A stretch of DNA of 64,000 nt, taken from positions 1 through 64,000 of the forward strand of contig JAGBHE010000076.1 of the NCBI GenBank assembly GCA_017935675.1, read 5' to 3'. The notes under the pieces are model-generated. The model was not told the origin of the DNA and made no database searches. It saw only the letters and a program-made list of their open reading frames with translations. Positions within the stretch are counted from its first letter, which is position 1, and every line of letters starts with the position of its first letter. Made by a program: the position numbers and the translations under genes. Positions 44,169 to 53,050 of this stretch are shown here, in pieces. The DNA is from Clostridia bacterium (GTDB lineage Bacteria > Bacillota > Clostridia > UBA1381).

Positions 44169-47100
44169 ACATTACTTCTTCCGGCTGCTTCTTTTTTGCA
44201 GCCTTTTTCAGCTTTTTTCTTTCCTTTTTCAACGCATGTTCATCAAATGACGCATACAAGGTCGGGATAAACAGGAGAGTCAGGAAGGTACCTACAAACA
44301 AGCCTCCGCAAAGCACAACCGCCAGAGGCTGCATCATTTCCGAGCCCTCTGCCCTTGAAAGAGCCATAGGCAGAAAGCCGAGGATTGATGTAAGGGAGGT
44401 CATAAGAATAGGTCTCATTCTCGTTTTTCCGGCATAAACAAGTATGTCTGTTCTTGTCATTTCCGGATGCTCCTTAATTGCAGTGTTTACAAAGTCAATA
44501 AGGACTATGGCGTTATTAACTATAATACCCACAAGCATCAAAATACCTATACAGCCCACAACCGAAAGAGGGCTTGCGGTAAGTGCCAGAGCAAGAACAA
44601 CGCCTATCAGCGCAAGAGGCACCGTGAACAGGATAATGAACGGCTGCTTCAGATTTTCAAACTGAGCGCACATTATCATGTACATAAGAAGAATACCGAG
44701 GAATATTGCTGTCACAAGTGACTTCATTGCGTCAATCATTACCTGGAAGCTTCCTGCACTTTCCCTTGAAACCCCGTCCGGCATATCAATCCCGGCAAGC
44801 TTTTTCTCAAATTCGTTGTTAACCTGCCCCATATTTGACCCGTAAATCTTACCCTTAAGGGTATAAACACGCTTTTGGTCAACACGCTGAAGGGTTGTGC
44901 TTCCCTGCTCAACCGTCACATCGGCAATATCGGAAAGAGCTACCCATTGCCCTGTCATAGTTTTAATTCTCAGCGTTTTAAGGTCATTATAATCCTTTAC
45001 ATAATTTTCAGGATATACTATGTTTATATCATATTCCATTCCGCTTTCGGTATACTCGGAAGCAGTTGTATCATTGAGTACGGATTTTACAAGGTTTGCA
45101 ACCGTTGACGTCGTCATTCCATATTTTGCGGCCTTTGCGGAATTAAGCTTTACTCTCAGCTCATACTGCGTATCCTCCATAGAGGTTTCCGTTTCAACAA
45201 CACCGTCTATGCCTGCCAGAAGCTTTTCAGCCTCAAGCACATAATTCTGCAGACTGTCCTCGTCAGCGCCGGTGAAATTAAACTGTACCTCTTCAGAGGA
45301 CATTGACATTGATGTATTTGACGATTCAAGAGAAATTTCCGCACCGGTAATATCCTTCATCTGCTCACGAAGCTCTGCAACCACTTCGTTTGTGGTCTTT
45401 TTCCGGTCATCGTTCAGTGTAACCGTAACAGATGCAGTGTTGCCGCTGGTGCCGCCCATCATTCCTGCCATACCGCCGGAGCCTACATTTGCGGAAATGG
45501 TTTCAACATCCTCATGCTGCTCCAGTATCTTTTCGATGCTTCGTGTAATCTCATCTGTCTGCTCCAGCTTTGAACCGGGCGGCAGAGATATGCTGACAGA
45601 CAGCATTCCTTCATCACTTGATGGCATCAGCGTCATCCCGAGACCTCCGAGAACAGCCATGCATAAAACAAAAACTCCGAGAGTTACGGTTATTGTCAGC
45701 TTTCTGTGCTTAAGAACAGTTCTGAGAGCCTTTTCATATATAATATAGAAAAAAGACAGCATTTTTTCAAACGGCCGGAGCAAAAATCCCAGCTTTGAGG
45801 TGCTTCCCCCCTGTAAATTCTTTATTTTTGAGGAAAGCATCGGTACAAGCAGGAAGGTGGTAAGCAGCGACGCAAGCTGAGAGAATATAATTGTAAACGC
45901 AAGCTGCTTGAACATTACTGCCATCATGTTATCGATAAAAAGTATCGGCACATACACAATGCATGTTGTCAGCACTGAGGCAACAACAGCGCCTATAACC
46001 TCACCCGCACCGCTCATAGAAGCAGTTCTTGAATCCTCTCCGACCTCGCTGCGTCTTCTGAATATATTTTCAAGAACAACAACCGAATTATCCACAAGCA
46101 TACCGACACCAAGCGCCAGACCGCCTAAAGAAACAACATTCAGCGTCATTCCGGAGAAGTACATTCCTATAAATGTAGTTATGATTGAAATAGGCATTGA
46201 AATACCTATAACAAGCGAGGTTCTTATGCTGCCGAGGAACAGCAGCAGTATAATTATGGCAAGCAATCCGCCCATAACCGCATTCTGTGCAACAGAGTTA
46301 ATGGCGTTTTCAATATAGCTTGCCTGTTCCATTATCATCTCATAGGAAAACTTCGAGTTCTGGGCCTTGATTTCCTCAAGCGCGTTTTTTATGCCGTTTA
46401 CAACATCAACCGTATTTGCATCACTTTCCTTATTCACACTGATTGAAATGGATTCCTTTCCGTTAAGACGGGAATAGGTAGATGCTTCTGAATATGTATC
46501 TGTTACTACGGCAACATCTCTCAGGTATATTATTTCTCCTGTGGCGGTACTAATCGGGACATTTTCAATATCTTCAATCCCCCCGAACTTGCCGACGGTT
46601 CTTACTGACATATCCTTGTTCATGCCCTCTGTTGCTCCGGCGGGAAGGTTTCTGTTCTGAGCCGCCATTGCCTGGGAAATATCAGATACTGACAGGTTAT
46701 AGCCATAAAGCTTCTGAGGGTCAACCGTAACCTCGATAATCCTGTCCGTACCTCCGGATATGTTTACCGATGCAACACCGCCTGCCGCCTTAAGCTTATC
46801 TTCAACATTGTCCTCAACAAACTTTTTTGTCTGCACAAGGTCATATCCCTCATAAGAGACGCTCATCATTGCCGCCGACATCATTGAGCTGTTGAGCTTT
46901 ATTATCATAGGGTCCTCAGCGCCGTCCGGAAGCATTGCGGATACCATATCAATGCTGTCCGAAACGTTCTGAACGGCGTCATCAATGTCAACACTGTTTG
47001 AAAATTCAATCATGACCATTGATGACCCCTCTGAGGACTGTGACGTTATGCTCTCTATTCCGGAAACCGACGCAACCGCCGATTCGACATTTTTTGTTAC

Positions 47101-47286
47101 AAGGTTTTCAACCTCGTCAGAGCCGACATTCGGATAGCTCGTGTAAACAATCGCCATTGAAAGATCCATTTCCGGCATCATTTCCATCGGCAGCATTGTA
47201 AGTGAATACAGTCCTATAACGACGAATACAAGGACAGCCATCGTAACCGCAACCGGTCTTTTAACCGATAATTCATGAAGCTTCAT
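44167..47286 (-). CDS. RND-family efflux transporter (AcrB/MexB-like)
   Basis: 1039-aa resistance-nodulation-division pump. The typical N-terminus (LSVKRPVAVTMAVLVFVVIGLYSLTMLPMEMMPEMD) is followed by two six-helix halves with large extracytoplasmic loops. Conserved features: MTLNVVSLGGLALGVGMLVDNSVVVLENIFRR near 390 and the repeat SPLSVVGCIGILMLVGIIVNNAIVLIDF near 920. RND pumps use the proton gradient to export drugs, lipids or peptides. It is the last gene of marR-tolC-adaptor-pump. Unusual in a probable monoderm; a methionine/serine-rich extracellular segment (SSNTSMSMSSEEV) is seen. The C-terminal tail is lysine-rich. Confidence 0.95.
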   Translation of the reverse strand: MKLHELSVKRPVAVTMAVLVFVVIGLYSLTMLPMEMMPEMDLSMAIVYTSYPNVGSDEVENLVTKNVESAVASVSGIESITSQSSEGSSMVMIEFSNSVDIDDAVQNVSDSIDMVSAMLPDGAEDPMIIKLNSSMMSAAMMSVSYEGYDLVQTKKFVEDNVEDKLKAAGGVASVNISGGTDRIIEVTVDPQKLYGYNLSVSDISQAMAAQNRNLPAGATEGMNKDMSVRTVGKFGGIEDIENVPISTATGEIIYLRDVAVVTDTYSEASTYSRLNGKESISISVNKESDANTVDVVNGIKNALEEIKAQNSKFSYEMIMEQASYIENAINSVAQNAVMGGLLAIIILLLFLGSIRTSLVIGISMPISIITTFIGMYFSGMTLNVVSLGGLALGVGMLVDNSVVVLENIFRRRSEVGEDSRTASMSGAGEVIGAVVASVLTTCIVYVPILFIDNMMAVMFKQLAFTIIFSQLASLLTTFLLVPMLSSKIKNLQGGSTSKLGFLLRPFEKMLSFFYIIYEKALRTVLKHRKLTITVTLGVFVLCMAVLGGLGMTLMPSSDEGMLSVSISLPPGSKLEQTDEITRSIEKILEQHEDVETISANVGSGGMAGMMGGTSGNTASVTVTLNDDRKKTTNEVVAELREQMKDITGAEISLESSNTSMSMSSEEVQFNFTGADEDSLQNYVLEAEKLLAGIDGVVETETSMEDTQYELRVKLNSAKAAKYGMTTSTVANLVKSVLNDTTASEYTESGMEYDINIVYPENYVKDYNDLKTLRIKTMTGQWVALSDIADVTVEQGSTTLQRVDQKRVYTLKGKIYGSNMGQVNNEFEKKLAGIDMPDGVSRESAGSFQVMIDAMKSLVTAIFLGILLMYMIMCAQFENLKQPFIILFTVPLALIGVVLALALTASPLSVVGCIGILMLVGIIVNNAIVLIDFVNTAIKEHPEMTRTDILVYAGKTRMRPILMTSLTSILGFLPMALSRAEGSEMMQPLAVVLCGGLFVGTFLTLLFIPTLYASFDEHALKKERKKLKKAAKKKQPEEVM

Positions 47287-47288
47287 CC

Positions 47289-48854
47289 TTATTCGCCCTC
47301 CTTTGAGGTGATGTTCAGTTCATTATTGCTCTCCGATATGTATTCCTTACCCGATACAACAACGTCTTCTCCCTCCTCTACGCCGGAAAGAATCTCAGAA
47401 TAATCGGAATTCTGTATGCCGAGAAGAACCACTCGCTTTTCGGCGGTATTTCCGTTTGCAACATAAACATACATCTCATCATCTTCCTGAAGAAGCGAAT
47501 CTGACGGAATTACAACGCTTGAATTGCTCTGCTGCACTGTAAGAGAAATGTCCGCAAACATTCCCACCTTTATTTCATTTCCCGGATTCGGGATGCTGAC
47601 CCTTACGGTGTACATTCCCGTTGCCTGATCCTTTACGGAATTAACAAGGGTAACTGTTCCTTCCTTTTCCTCCATATCGGCTGATTTGATTGTTATCCTT
47701 GCGGGAGTTCCCACAGTAATATATGGTATAACAGCCTCTGTCACCGAAATTTCAGCGTCAACATTATCAGCATTCTTTATCGAGAATATCTCTGCACCCT
47801 GGGGAACCATCTGACCTTCATTGATGCTTTTCGAAGCAATAAAACCGCTTATGGGAGCAGTGATTGCTGTGTTGTTCATGGTATTTCTTGCAGTGGCAAG
47901 ACTTGCCTTTGAAGCTTCAACATTAGCTGCTGCCGTTGATATGCTTTCTCTTGAAGATACCTTTGTAAGCTGTATATTTTCCTTGGCGTTTTTCAAAGCA
48001 TTTTCCGCATTTTTAAGAGCGTTTTCCGCATTTTCAAAAGCGGCGGAAGCGGATATCTTTGTAGTCTTATAATTTTCCTCCGCGTTTTTCATTGCCGAAT
48101 AGGCGCTGTCAAGCTGAGTCTTTGCACCGGAAACCGCGCTGTCCAGCGCTGCCTGAGCATTAGCAGCCGTTGTTTCCGCAGTATCAAGCTCGACCTGTGA
48201 AGCCGCACCCATATCAAAAAGCTGCTTCGTTCGTTCAAGGTTTTGCTGCGCCGTTGTCACTGCATTCTGTGCCGATATTATTGTTGTATTATTGTCATAA
48301 AGCTCCTTCTGCCTGTTATATGCTGTCACCGCATCATTATATGACTGCTCGGCAAGCTTGATGGATGAGTTTTGCTCATAAAGCTCCTTTTCCCTATTAT
48401 AGTTTGAAAGAGCTGAATCATAGGACAGCTGCGCCGCATTTAAATTCTGCTCTGCGGATACAGCCGCTTGCTTGGTTGAGGAATTAACAACCATATTATA
48501 ATTTGCAACAGCGCTGTTATAGCTTGCCTCCGCCTGCTTAAGCGACAGCGCAACATCAGTGTCGTCAAGCTTTGCAAGAACAGCCCCCGCCTTAACATAA
48601 TCACCCTCTTGGAAATAGACTGTTTTTGCTTTTGCGCTTACCTTTGATGAAATGCTTACAGACTCAGAAGCCTTTATTTCACCGGTGTATGTAACAGAGC
48701 TTGAAATCGGCTGGATCGCCGCCGTGTAAACAGTAACATTCTGCCCCGAATTTTCCTCGCTCGGCGCATCCATCGGTGCTTTCTTGCCGCAGGAAGTAAA
48801 AACTGCAGCCGATACTGCTGAAAGAATAAAACATAATACTTTTCTCTTACTCAT
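47289..48854 (-). CDS. RND efflux periplasmic-adaptor-type lipoprotein (MFP)
   Basis: 521-aa membrane-fusion protein with lipobox VFTSC (Cys22). The beta-barrel and lipoyl parts (ASESVSISSKVSAKAKTVYFQEGDYVKAGAVLAKLDDTDV near 62-103; ITAPISGFIASKSINEGQMVPQGAEIF near 330) flank an unusually long coiled-coil hairpin (about 105-325) rich in alanine, asparagine and glutamine repeats. In tripartite pumps this adaptor links the RND pump to TolC. The hairpin is roughly twice the usual length for proteobacterial AcrA-type adaptors, which may reflect a different envelope. It precedes the pump gene by two bases. Confidence 0.93.
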   Translation of the reverse strand: MSKRKVLCFILSAVSAAVFTSCGKKAPMDAPSEENSGQNVTVYTAAIQPISSSVTYTGEIKASESVSISSKVSAKAKTVYFQEGDYVKAGAVLAKLDDTDVALSLKQAEASYNSAVANYNMVVNSSTKQAAVSAEQNLNAAQLSYDSALSNYNREKELYEQNSSIKLAEQSYNDAVTAYNRQKELYDNNTTIISAQNAVTTAQQNLERTKQLFDMGAASQVELDTAETTAANAQAALDSAVSGAKTQLDSAYSAMKNAEENYKTTKISASAAFENAENALKNAENALKNAKENIQLTKVSSRESISTAAANVEASKASLATARNTMNNTAITAPISGFIASKSINEGQMVPQGAEIFSIKNADNVDAEISVTEAVIPYITVGTPARITIKSADMEEKEGTVTLVNSVKDQATGMYTVRVSIPNPGNEIKVGMFADISLTVQQSNSSVVIPSDSLLQEDDEMYVYVANGNTAEKRVVLLGIQNSDYSEILSGVEEGEDVVVSGKEYISESNNELNITSKEGE

Positions 48855-48885
48855 TTTGTTGTCTCCTTTTTATTGCTGGCTTCTG

Positions 48886-49986
48886 TCAATTAGCGGACAA
48901 AAGCATATTATCATATTTCAGCTTTGTTGTTATATACGAAAGCTTCAGCTCCTGAAGCTCATTCTGAGCCTTGATATACGACTGCTCAGTCTCTCTGTAG
49001 TCATTCGCCGTAACAAGACCCATTTCATACTTAAGATAAGCCGCCTCTGCATTGCTTTTCTGAATCTCCAGACTGAATTCGGCACATTCCACATTCTCCT
49101 TAAGCGTCAGAAGACCGTTATACATTTGTCTTATACCAAGATCAAGATTGTTTACGTTTTGCGTAAAATCTGCAACAGCGCTTTCATATGTTGCTTTTTC
49201 AGACTTGTACTCATTCTGAGTGCCGATATAAAACCCGGAGCTTATCTGCCATCTTTTTTTTGCCAGCTCTAAGCTGTCGGCAATGTTAAGATATGTACTT
49301 TCAGAACGCGATTTTTTAATTGCCTCCTCCGCAGTCATAAGCTCTCCGTATTCAAATTCAAGCCGGCCTACGGGAACAAGCTCCTTGTCTGCCGGATAAT
49401 TCATTGTGTTTTTAAGCGTTATAAGCTTAACCTCCATATCTCTCTGCGCAGAATTTAATGCGTTTTGAGCGCTTTTTACCGAAAGCTCAAAATTCTTGCA
49501 GTCAAGCTCACTTATGGCACCGCTTTTCAGCTTCATTTCAGCTGAAGCAAGCCTCGTCTGTGCACTTTCAAGATTCTGCTTTGCAAGCTCAGTGCTGCTT
49601 ACGGAATCAAGATATGTATAAAAATCGTTCTTAACCTGTACCTCTATGGTTTTCTTATTGTCCTCCATGCTCCGCTGAGCAACCTCATAGGAAAGCTTCG
49701 TCGCCTCATAGGCATATCCCTTTAAAGCAAGACCTGTTTCAATGGAAGAAACCTCCAGATAGCCGTTATCCTTAAGCTGATTCTGATTTATTTTTGCCTG
49801 CGCCATTTCATATTTTTTTCCGTATACATCCGCCTTGCATTTTGCAATGGTAAGCGAGTGTTCAAGCGCATAGTCAACAGCTTCCTGAACTGTCATTGAA
49901 GTGCTGTCCGCTCCTTCGGCATACGCCGGAATTATGCAGGAAACCGCAAGTACTGCCGCTGCGGAAAAGCTGATTATTTTTTTCAT
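48886..49986 (-). CDS. TolC-family-like exported protein
   Basis: 366 aa with a signal peptide (FSAAAVLAVSCIIPAYA). The mature protein is almost wholly long coiled-coil helices with TolC-type duplicated layout (VQEAVDYALEHSLTIAKCKADVYGKKYEMAQAKI; later SELDCKNFELSVKSAQNALN and LGIRQMYNGLLTLKENVE). It is shorter than proteobacterial TolC (over 450), and I could not identify clear beta-barrel strands. In a monoderm it could form a wall-spanning duct or adaptor for the RND pump. First structural gene after marR. Confidence 0.8.
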   Translation of the reverse strand: MKKIISFSAAAVLAVSCIIPAYAEGADSTSMTVQEAVDYALEHSLTIAKCKADVYGKKYEMAQAKINQNQLKDNGYLEVSSIETGLALKGYAYEATKLSYEVAQRSMEDNKKTIEVQVKNDFYTYLDSVSSTELAKQNLESAQTRLASAEMKLKSGAISELDCKNFELSVKSAQNALNSAQRDMEVKLITLKNTMNYPADKELVPVGRLEFEYGELMTAEEAIKKSRSESTYLNIADSLELAKKRWQISSGFYIGTQNEYKSEKATYESAVADFTQNVNNLDLGIRQMYNGLLTLKENVECAEFSLEIQKSNAEAAYLKYEMGLVTANDYRETEQSYIKAQNELQELKLSYITTKLKYDNMLLSAN

Positions 49987-50005
49987 GTGAAATCCTTCCT
50001 TCCTG

Positions 50006-50458
50006 TTATGTAAGCGATTTTAATTTTTTTGCTTTTTCTTCTACCTTTTTCATGATAGATGTTAGTAAGTCCTTTTCCTCCTCAGTTACTTCCTCGACAA
50101 GAAAACATATAAGTCTGTCCCTTGCTTCGCTGAGCTGTTTAATTATCGGCTCAGCAGCTTCGGTCAGCTTTATGTGCTGTATCCTTTTGTCGTTCTCATC
50201 CTTTGTCAGAGTAATAAGCTTTTTGGATGCAAGACCTGATACTGCCTTTGAAACATAAGACTTTGAAACCGGAGGACCGCTGTTTACAATCTTAAACGCC
50301 GAATCAAGCTCCGGATTATCATTAAGAAGCAAAAGAGTTCTGGCTTCAGGGGCAGAAATATCCATCCCATCGGCAATCTTATTCAAAAAGCCGTCAAAAA
50401 ATGATGAGCAGTTCTTAACAAGAAGCATGAATCTGCTCAAATCAAAATCCTCATTCAT
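50006..50458 (-). CDS. MarR-family transcriptional regulator
   Basis: 150-aa winged-helix regulator: APEARTLLLLNDNPELD (about 35-52), SKSYVSKAVSGLASKKLITLTKDENDKRIQHIKLTEAAEPII (about 68-110; recognition helix and wing with DENDKR), and a C-terminal dimerisation helix. MarR proteins repress efflux operons until a ligand binds. It is the first gene of its operon and probably autoregulates via the palindrome between its promoter and start. Confidence 0.92.
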   Translation of the reverse strand: MNEDFDLSRFMLLVKNCSSFFDGFLNKIADGMDISAPEARTLLLLNDNPELDSAFKIVNSGPPVSKSYVSKAVSGLASKKLITLTKDENDKRIQHIKLTEAAEPIIKQLSEARDRLICFLVEEVTEEEKDLLTSIMKKVEEKAKKLKSLT

Positions 50459-50479
50459 TTTTATCCCCCGTTTTTTGAT

Positions 50480-50525
50480 TAGTTTCCTCGTAAACTATTA
50501 TAAACACATAATATGCTTAAGTCAA
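50480..50525 (-). promoter_or_regulatory. Promoter and palindromic operator of the marR-RND operon
   Basis: On the minus strand TTGACT (50520-50525), 17-base spacer, TATAAT (50497-50502). Immediately downstream TAGTTT-ACGAGG-AAACTA (50480-50497) is an inverted repeat with 6-bp arms covering the start region, a typical place for a MarR operator. Confidence 0.8.
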
Positions 50526-50636
50526 TAAAATTATAAAAAATTTATATTGTACATAAAAAATTCACACCTTTTTCGTGAAATTGATTATTCATATTTTTAT
50601 TTTTAAAAAACCTTTTGTACAAATTTAATTTTCCTA

Positions 50637-50665
50637 TTTACAATAAAATAATTTTATAGTATAAT
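50637..50665 (+). promoter_or_regulatory. Promoter of manA
   Basis: TTTACA (50637-50642) and TATAAT (50660-50665) with a 17-base spacer in very AT-rich DNA, about 30 bases before the ribosome-binding site. Confidence 0.8.
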
Positions 50666-50697
50666 AAATAAAAAACATAATCGGAGGTTACATAAAT

Positions 50698-51627
50698 ATG
50701 AAGGAAGCTGTAAGGCTTGCCCCTGCATTCAAGGATTATCTGTGGGGCGGAACAAAGCTGAAAACCGAATTTAACAAAAAAAGCGGGCTTGATAAGGTTG
50801 CGGAAAGCTGGGAGCTTTCAACACATCCCGACGGGTGCTCCACGGTAGTATCGGGTGAGTTTGCCGGAATGAGCTTGCCGGAATACCTCAGCCGCACGGG
50901 ATCTGCGGGCAGAAAAGCCGAAAACTTTGAATTTTTCCCGATTCTTATAAAATTCATCGACGCAAAGGACAACCTTTCAATCCAGGTACATCCTTCTGAC
51001 GAATACGCGCTGAAAAACGAAAACAGCTTCGGTAAAACAGAAATGTGGTATATTCTCAGCTGTGAAGAAAATGCATTTTTATATTACGGCTTCAGCCGGT
51101 GCATAACAAAGGAGGAATACCGGGAAAGAATAGAAAACAACACAATTACCGAGGTGCTTAACAAGGTTTATGTCAAAAAGGGAGATGTTTTTTTCATTCC
51201 GTCGGGAACGGTTCACGCAATCGGCAAAGGAATTGTAATCTGTGAAATACAGCAAAACTCAAACCTTACATACAGGGTTTATGATTATGACAGGCGCGGA
51301 AAAGACGGCAAGCCCCGGGAGCTTCATATAGAAAAGGCAATTGAGGTCTCGGAGCTTAAGCCCGCAGAGCCTTGCGAGAGCAAGGAGGAAAACGTGCTTG
51401 CAAGCTGCAGCTATTTTACAGCGGAAAAGCATAACGTGTCCGGGGAAATAACCCTCTGCTGTGACCCTGAATGCTTTCGCTCAATTATTGTAACAGAGGG
51501 CAGCGGCAGTCTTACCCTTGGCGGAGCATCACTGTCCCTTGTAAAGGGCGACAGTATTTTTATACCGGCACAGGAAGGAAGCTTTACGGTTTCCGGAAGC
51601 TGTGAAATTATAATGTCCTATGTTTAA
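50698..51627 (+). CDS. manA: Mannose-6-phosphate isomerase, class I
   Basis: 309-aa zinc cupin enzyme interconverting mannose 6-phosphate and fructose 6-phosphate, of the short Bacillus-type length. Motifs: APAFKDYLWGGTKL at the start, ESWELSTHPDG near 37, NLSIQVHPSDEYA near 93 (metal-binding Gln/His), TEMWYIL near 115 (Glu ligand) and FIPSGTVHAIGKGIVICEIQQNSNLTYRVYDYDR near 163-198 with His and the catalytic Arg region. AATCGGAGG precedes the ATG. It has its own promoter and overlaps the subtilase gene by 8 bases, so the two are coupled. Confidence 0.95.
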   Translation: MKEAVRLAPAFKDYLWGGTKLKTEFNKKSGLDKVAESWELSTHPDGCSTVVSGEFAGMSLPEYLSRTGSAGRKAENFEFFPILIKFIDAKDNLSIQVHPSDEYALKNENSFGKTEMWYILSCEENAFLYYGFSRCITKEEYRERIENNTITEVLNKVYVKKGDVFFIPSGTVHAIGKGIVICEIQQNSNLTYRVYDYDRRGKDGKPRELHIEKAIEVSELKPAEPCESKEENVLASCSYFTAEKHNVSGEITLCCDPECFRSIIVTEGSGSLTLGGASLSLVKGDSIFIPAQEGSFTVSGSCEIIMSYV

Positions 51628-52999
51628 AAGATTGTTTTTGATTATATCCGCGGTATGTCTTGCGTGGGCGTCAACGGCTGCCGCGGAGGAAGAGAAATAC
51701 ATTGTCAGGCTTCGCAGCGGTGTTTCTGCTCCGGATACCCTTGAATCACTGACAATTGACGATGAATGTTTTGTTCTGGCGGAAAGCTATGAACAGGCAG
51801 CCGGGATGATATCGGACGGCACAGGTGAACATATGGAACCGGATTCAGCACCCATATTGTTTGAACCGGCAGAATGCTTCGGTCTTCCGTCAGACGAGCT
51901 GTACGCGCAGCAGTGGAATTTGCAGATGATAAATGCCGATATGCCATGGTCGCTGGAAACCTACGGAAATGAAATAAGAGTTGCGGTAATCGATTCCGGC
52001 TGCTATCAGCATCCCGATCTTACGGATAATATAATACCCGGACAATCTTTTATCGAAGGCCTTAATTGGTATGATGATGACGTGGGACACGGAACCCATG
52101 TCTCCGGAATTATCGCTGCAAAAGCGGACGGGTACGGTGTTACAGGTACTTCTCCAAAGGCAAAAATAGTACCGCTGAAATGCTTTGCGAAGGATTCAAC
52201 CGCCTCCTATCTGCATATAGCCCAAGCAATATATTACGCAGTCGAGCTATACGGCTGCCGTGTGATTAATATGAGCTGGGGTACACCGTCAGATGTTGAG
52301 ATTTTAAGAAAAATTCTGGAATATGCTTATACAAAAGGCGTTATATGCACAGCCGCCGTAGGAAACGATTATAATACCGCAATATATTATCCCGCGGCCT
52401 ACGACTGCGTTATAGGAGTAGGCTCGGTTTCCATTGACAAGAAAAAGTCCGCTTTTTCTCAGTATAACAAATCCGTCTTTATAACAGCTCCCGGCGAATC
52501 CGTAATCAGCACATATAAAGACGGCGTATATAAATATTCAAGCGGAACCTCTCAGGCAACTCCGGCAGTTTCGGGCATAGCAGCGCTTGCACTCAGTGCG
52601 TTCCCGGAGCTTACTCCCGATGAATTTATGACGCTTCTTGCGGAAACCGCGGAGGATTTAGGCAATGCGGGCTATGATGAAAAATTCGGCTACGGTCTTG
52701 CAGACGCTTCAGCTTTGTTTAACAAGCTTCTTTTAAAAACACAGTATTATGTTTCGCCTATAAACCTGTCTCAAGGCGCGGCTTATGTTCTTATTAAAAA
52801 TAATTCAAACGAAATTTTATATGCGGACAGCATATTTTCATGCAAAACCATACAAGCAGGCAGAGTAACACTGCTTCCCGGAAAAAGCATTATTTCCGAT
52901 ATCGGCTGCAGCGGCGGAAGCATAAACCATTTTCTGTGGAACAGCTCAAAGGACATGAAGCCGCTGTCGAAAAAAAGAAGTTTGATCACGGCGGATTAA
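51620..52999 (+). CDS. Secreted subtilisin-like serine protease (S8)
   Basis: 459 aa with a signal peptide (FLIISAVCLAWASTAAA), a short pro-region (about 24-105), then the S8 domain with the complete catalytic triad: Asp125 in VAVIDSG, His157 in GHGTHVSG and Ser311 in SGTSQATPAVSG, plus oxyanion Asn in AAVGND (about 249). The C-terminal extension (about 370-459) has no wall anchor and includes a Gly/Ser turn (GCSGGS). It probably acts outside the cell on proteins or in maturation of surface proteins. No good ribosome-binding site is seen; the start overlaps manA, suggesting coupled translation. Confidence 0.93.
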   Translation: MFKRLFLIISAVCLAWASTAAAEEEKYIVRLRSGVSAPDTLESLTIDDECFVLAESYEQAAGMISDGTGEHMEPDSAPILFEPAECFGLPSDELYAQQWNLQMINADMPWSLETYGNEIRVAVIDSGCYQHPDLTDNIIPGQSFIEGLNWYDDDVGHGTHVSGIIAAKADGYGVTGTSPKAKIVPLKCFAKDSTASYLHIAQAIYYAVELYGCRVINMSWGTPSDVEILRKILEYAYTKGVICTAAVGNDYNTAIYYPAAYDCVIGVGSVSIDKKKSAFSQYNKSVFITAPGESVISTYKDGVYKYSSGTSQATPAVSGIAALALSAFPELTPDEFMTLLAETAEDLGNAGYDEKFGYGLADASALFNKLLLKTQYYVSPINLSQGAAYVLIKNNSNEILYADSIFSCKTIQAGRVTLLPGKSIISDIGCSGGSINHFLWNSSKDMKPLSKKRSLITAD

Positions 53000-53050
53000 A
53001 CAAGGGAAAAAGCGGAATAATAAAGGTACTATTTTAAGGACAGATGACTC

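Noticed and set aside
44167..50458. RND/TolC genes as proof of a diderm organism
   Set aside because: TolC-like and RND proteins also occur in some monoderm Clostridia, and no outer-membrane biogenesis gene is in the window.
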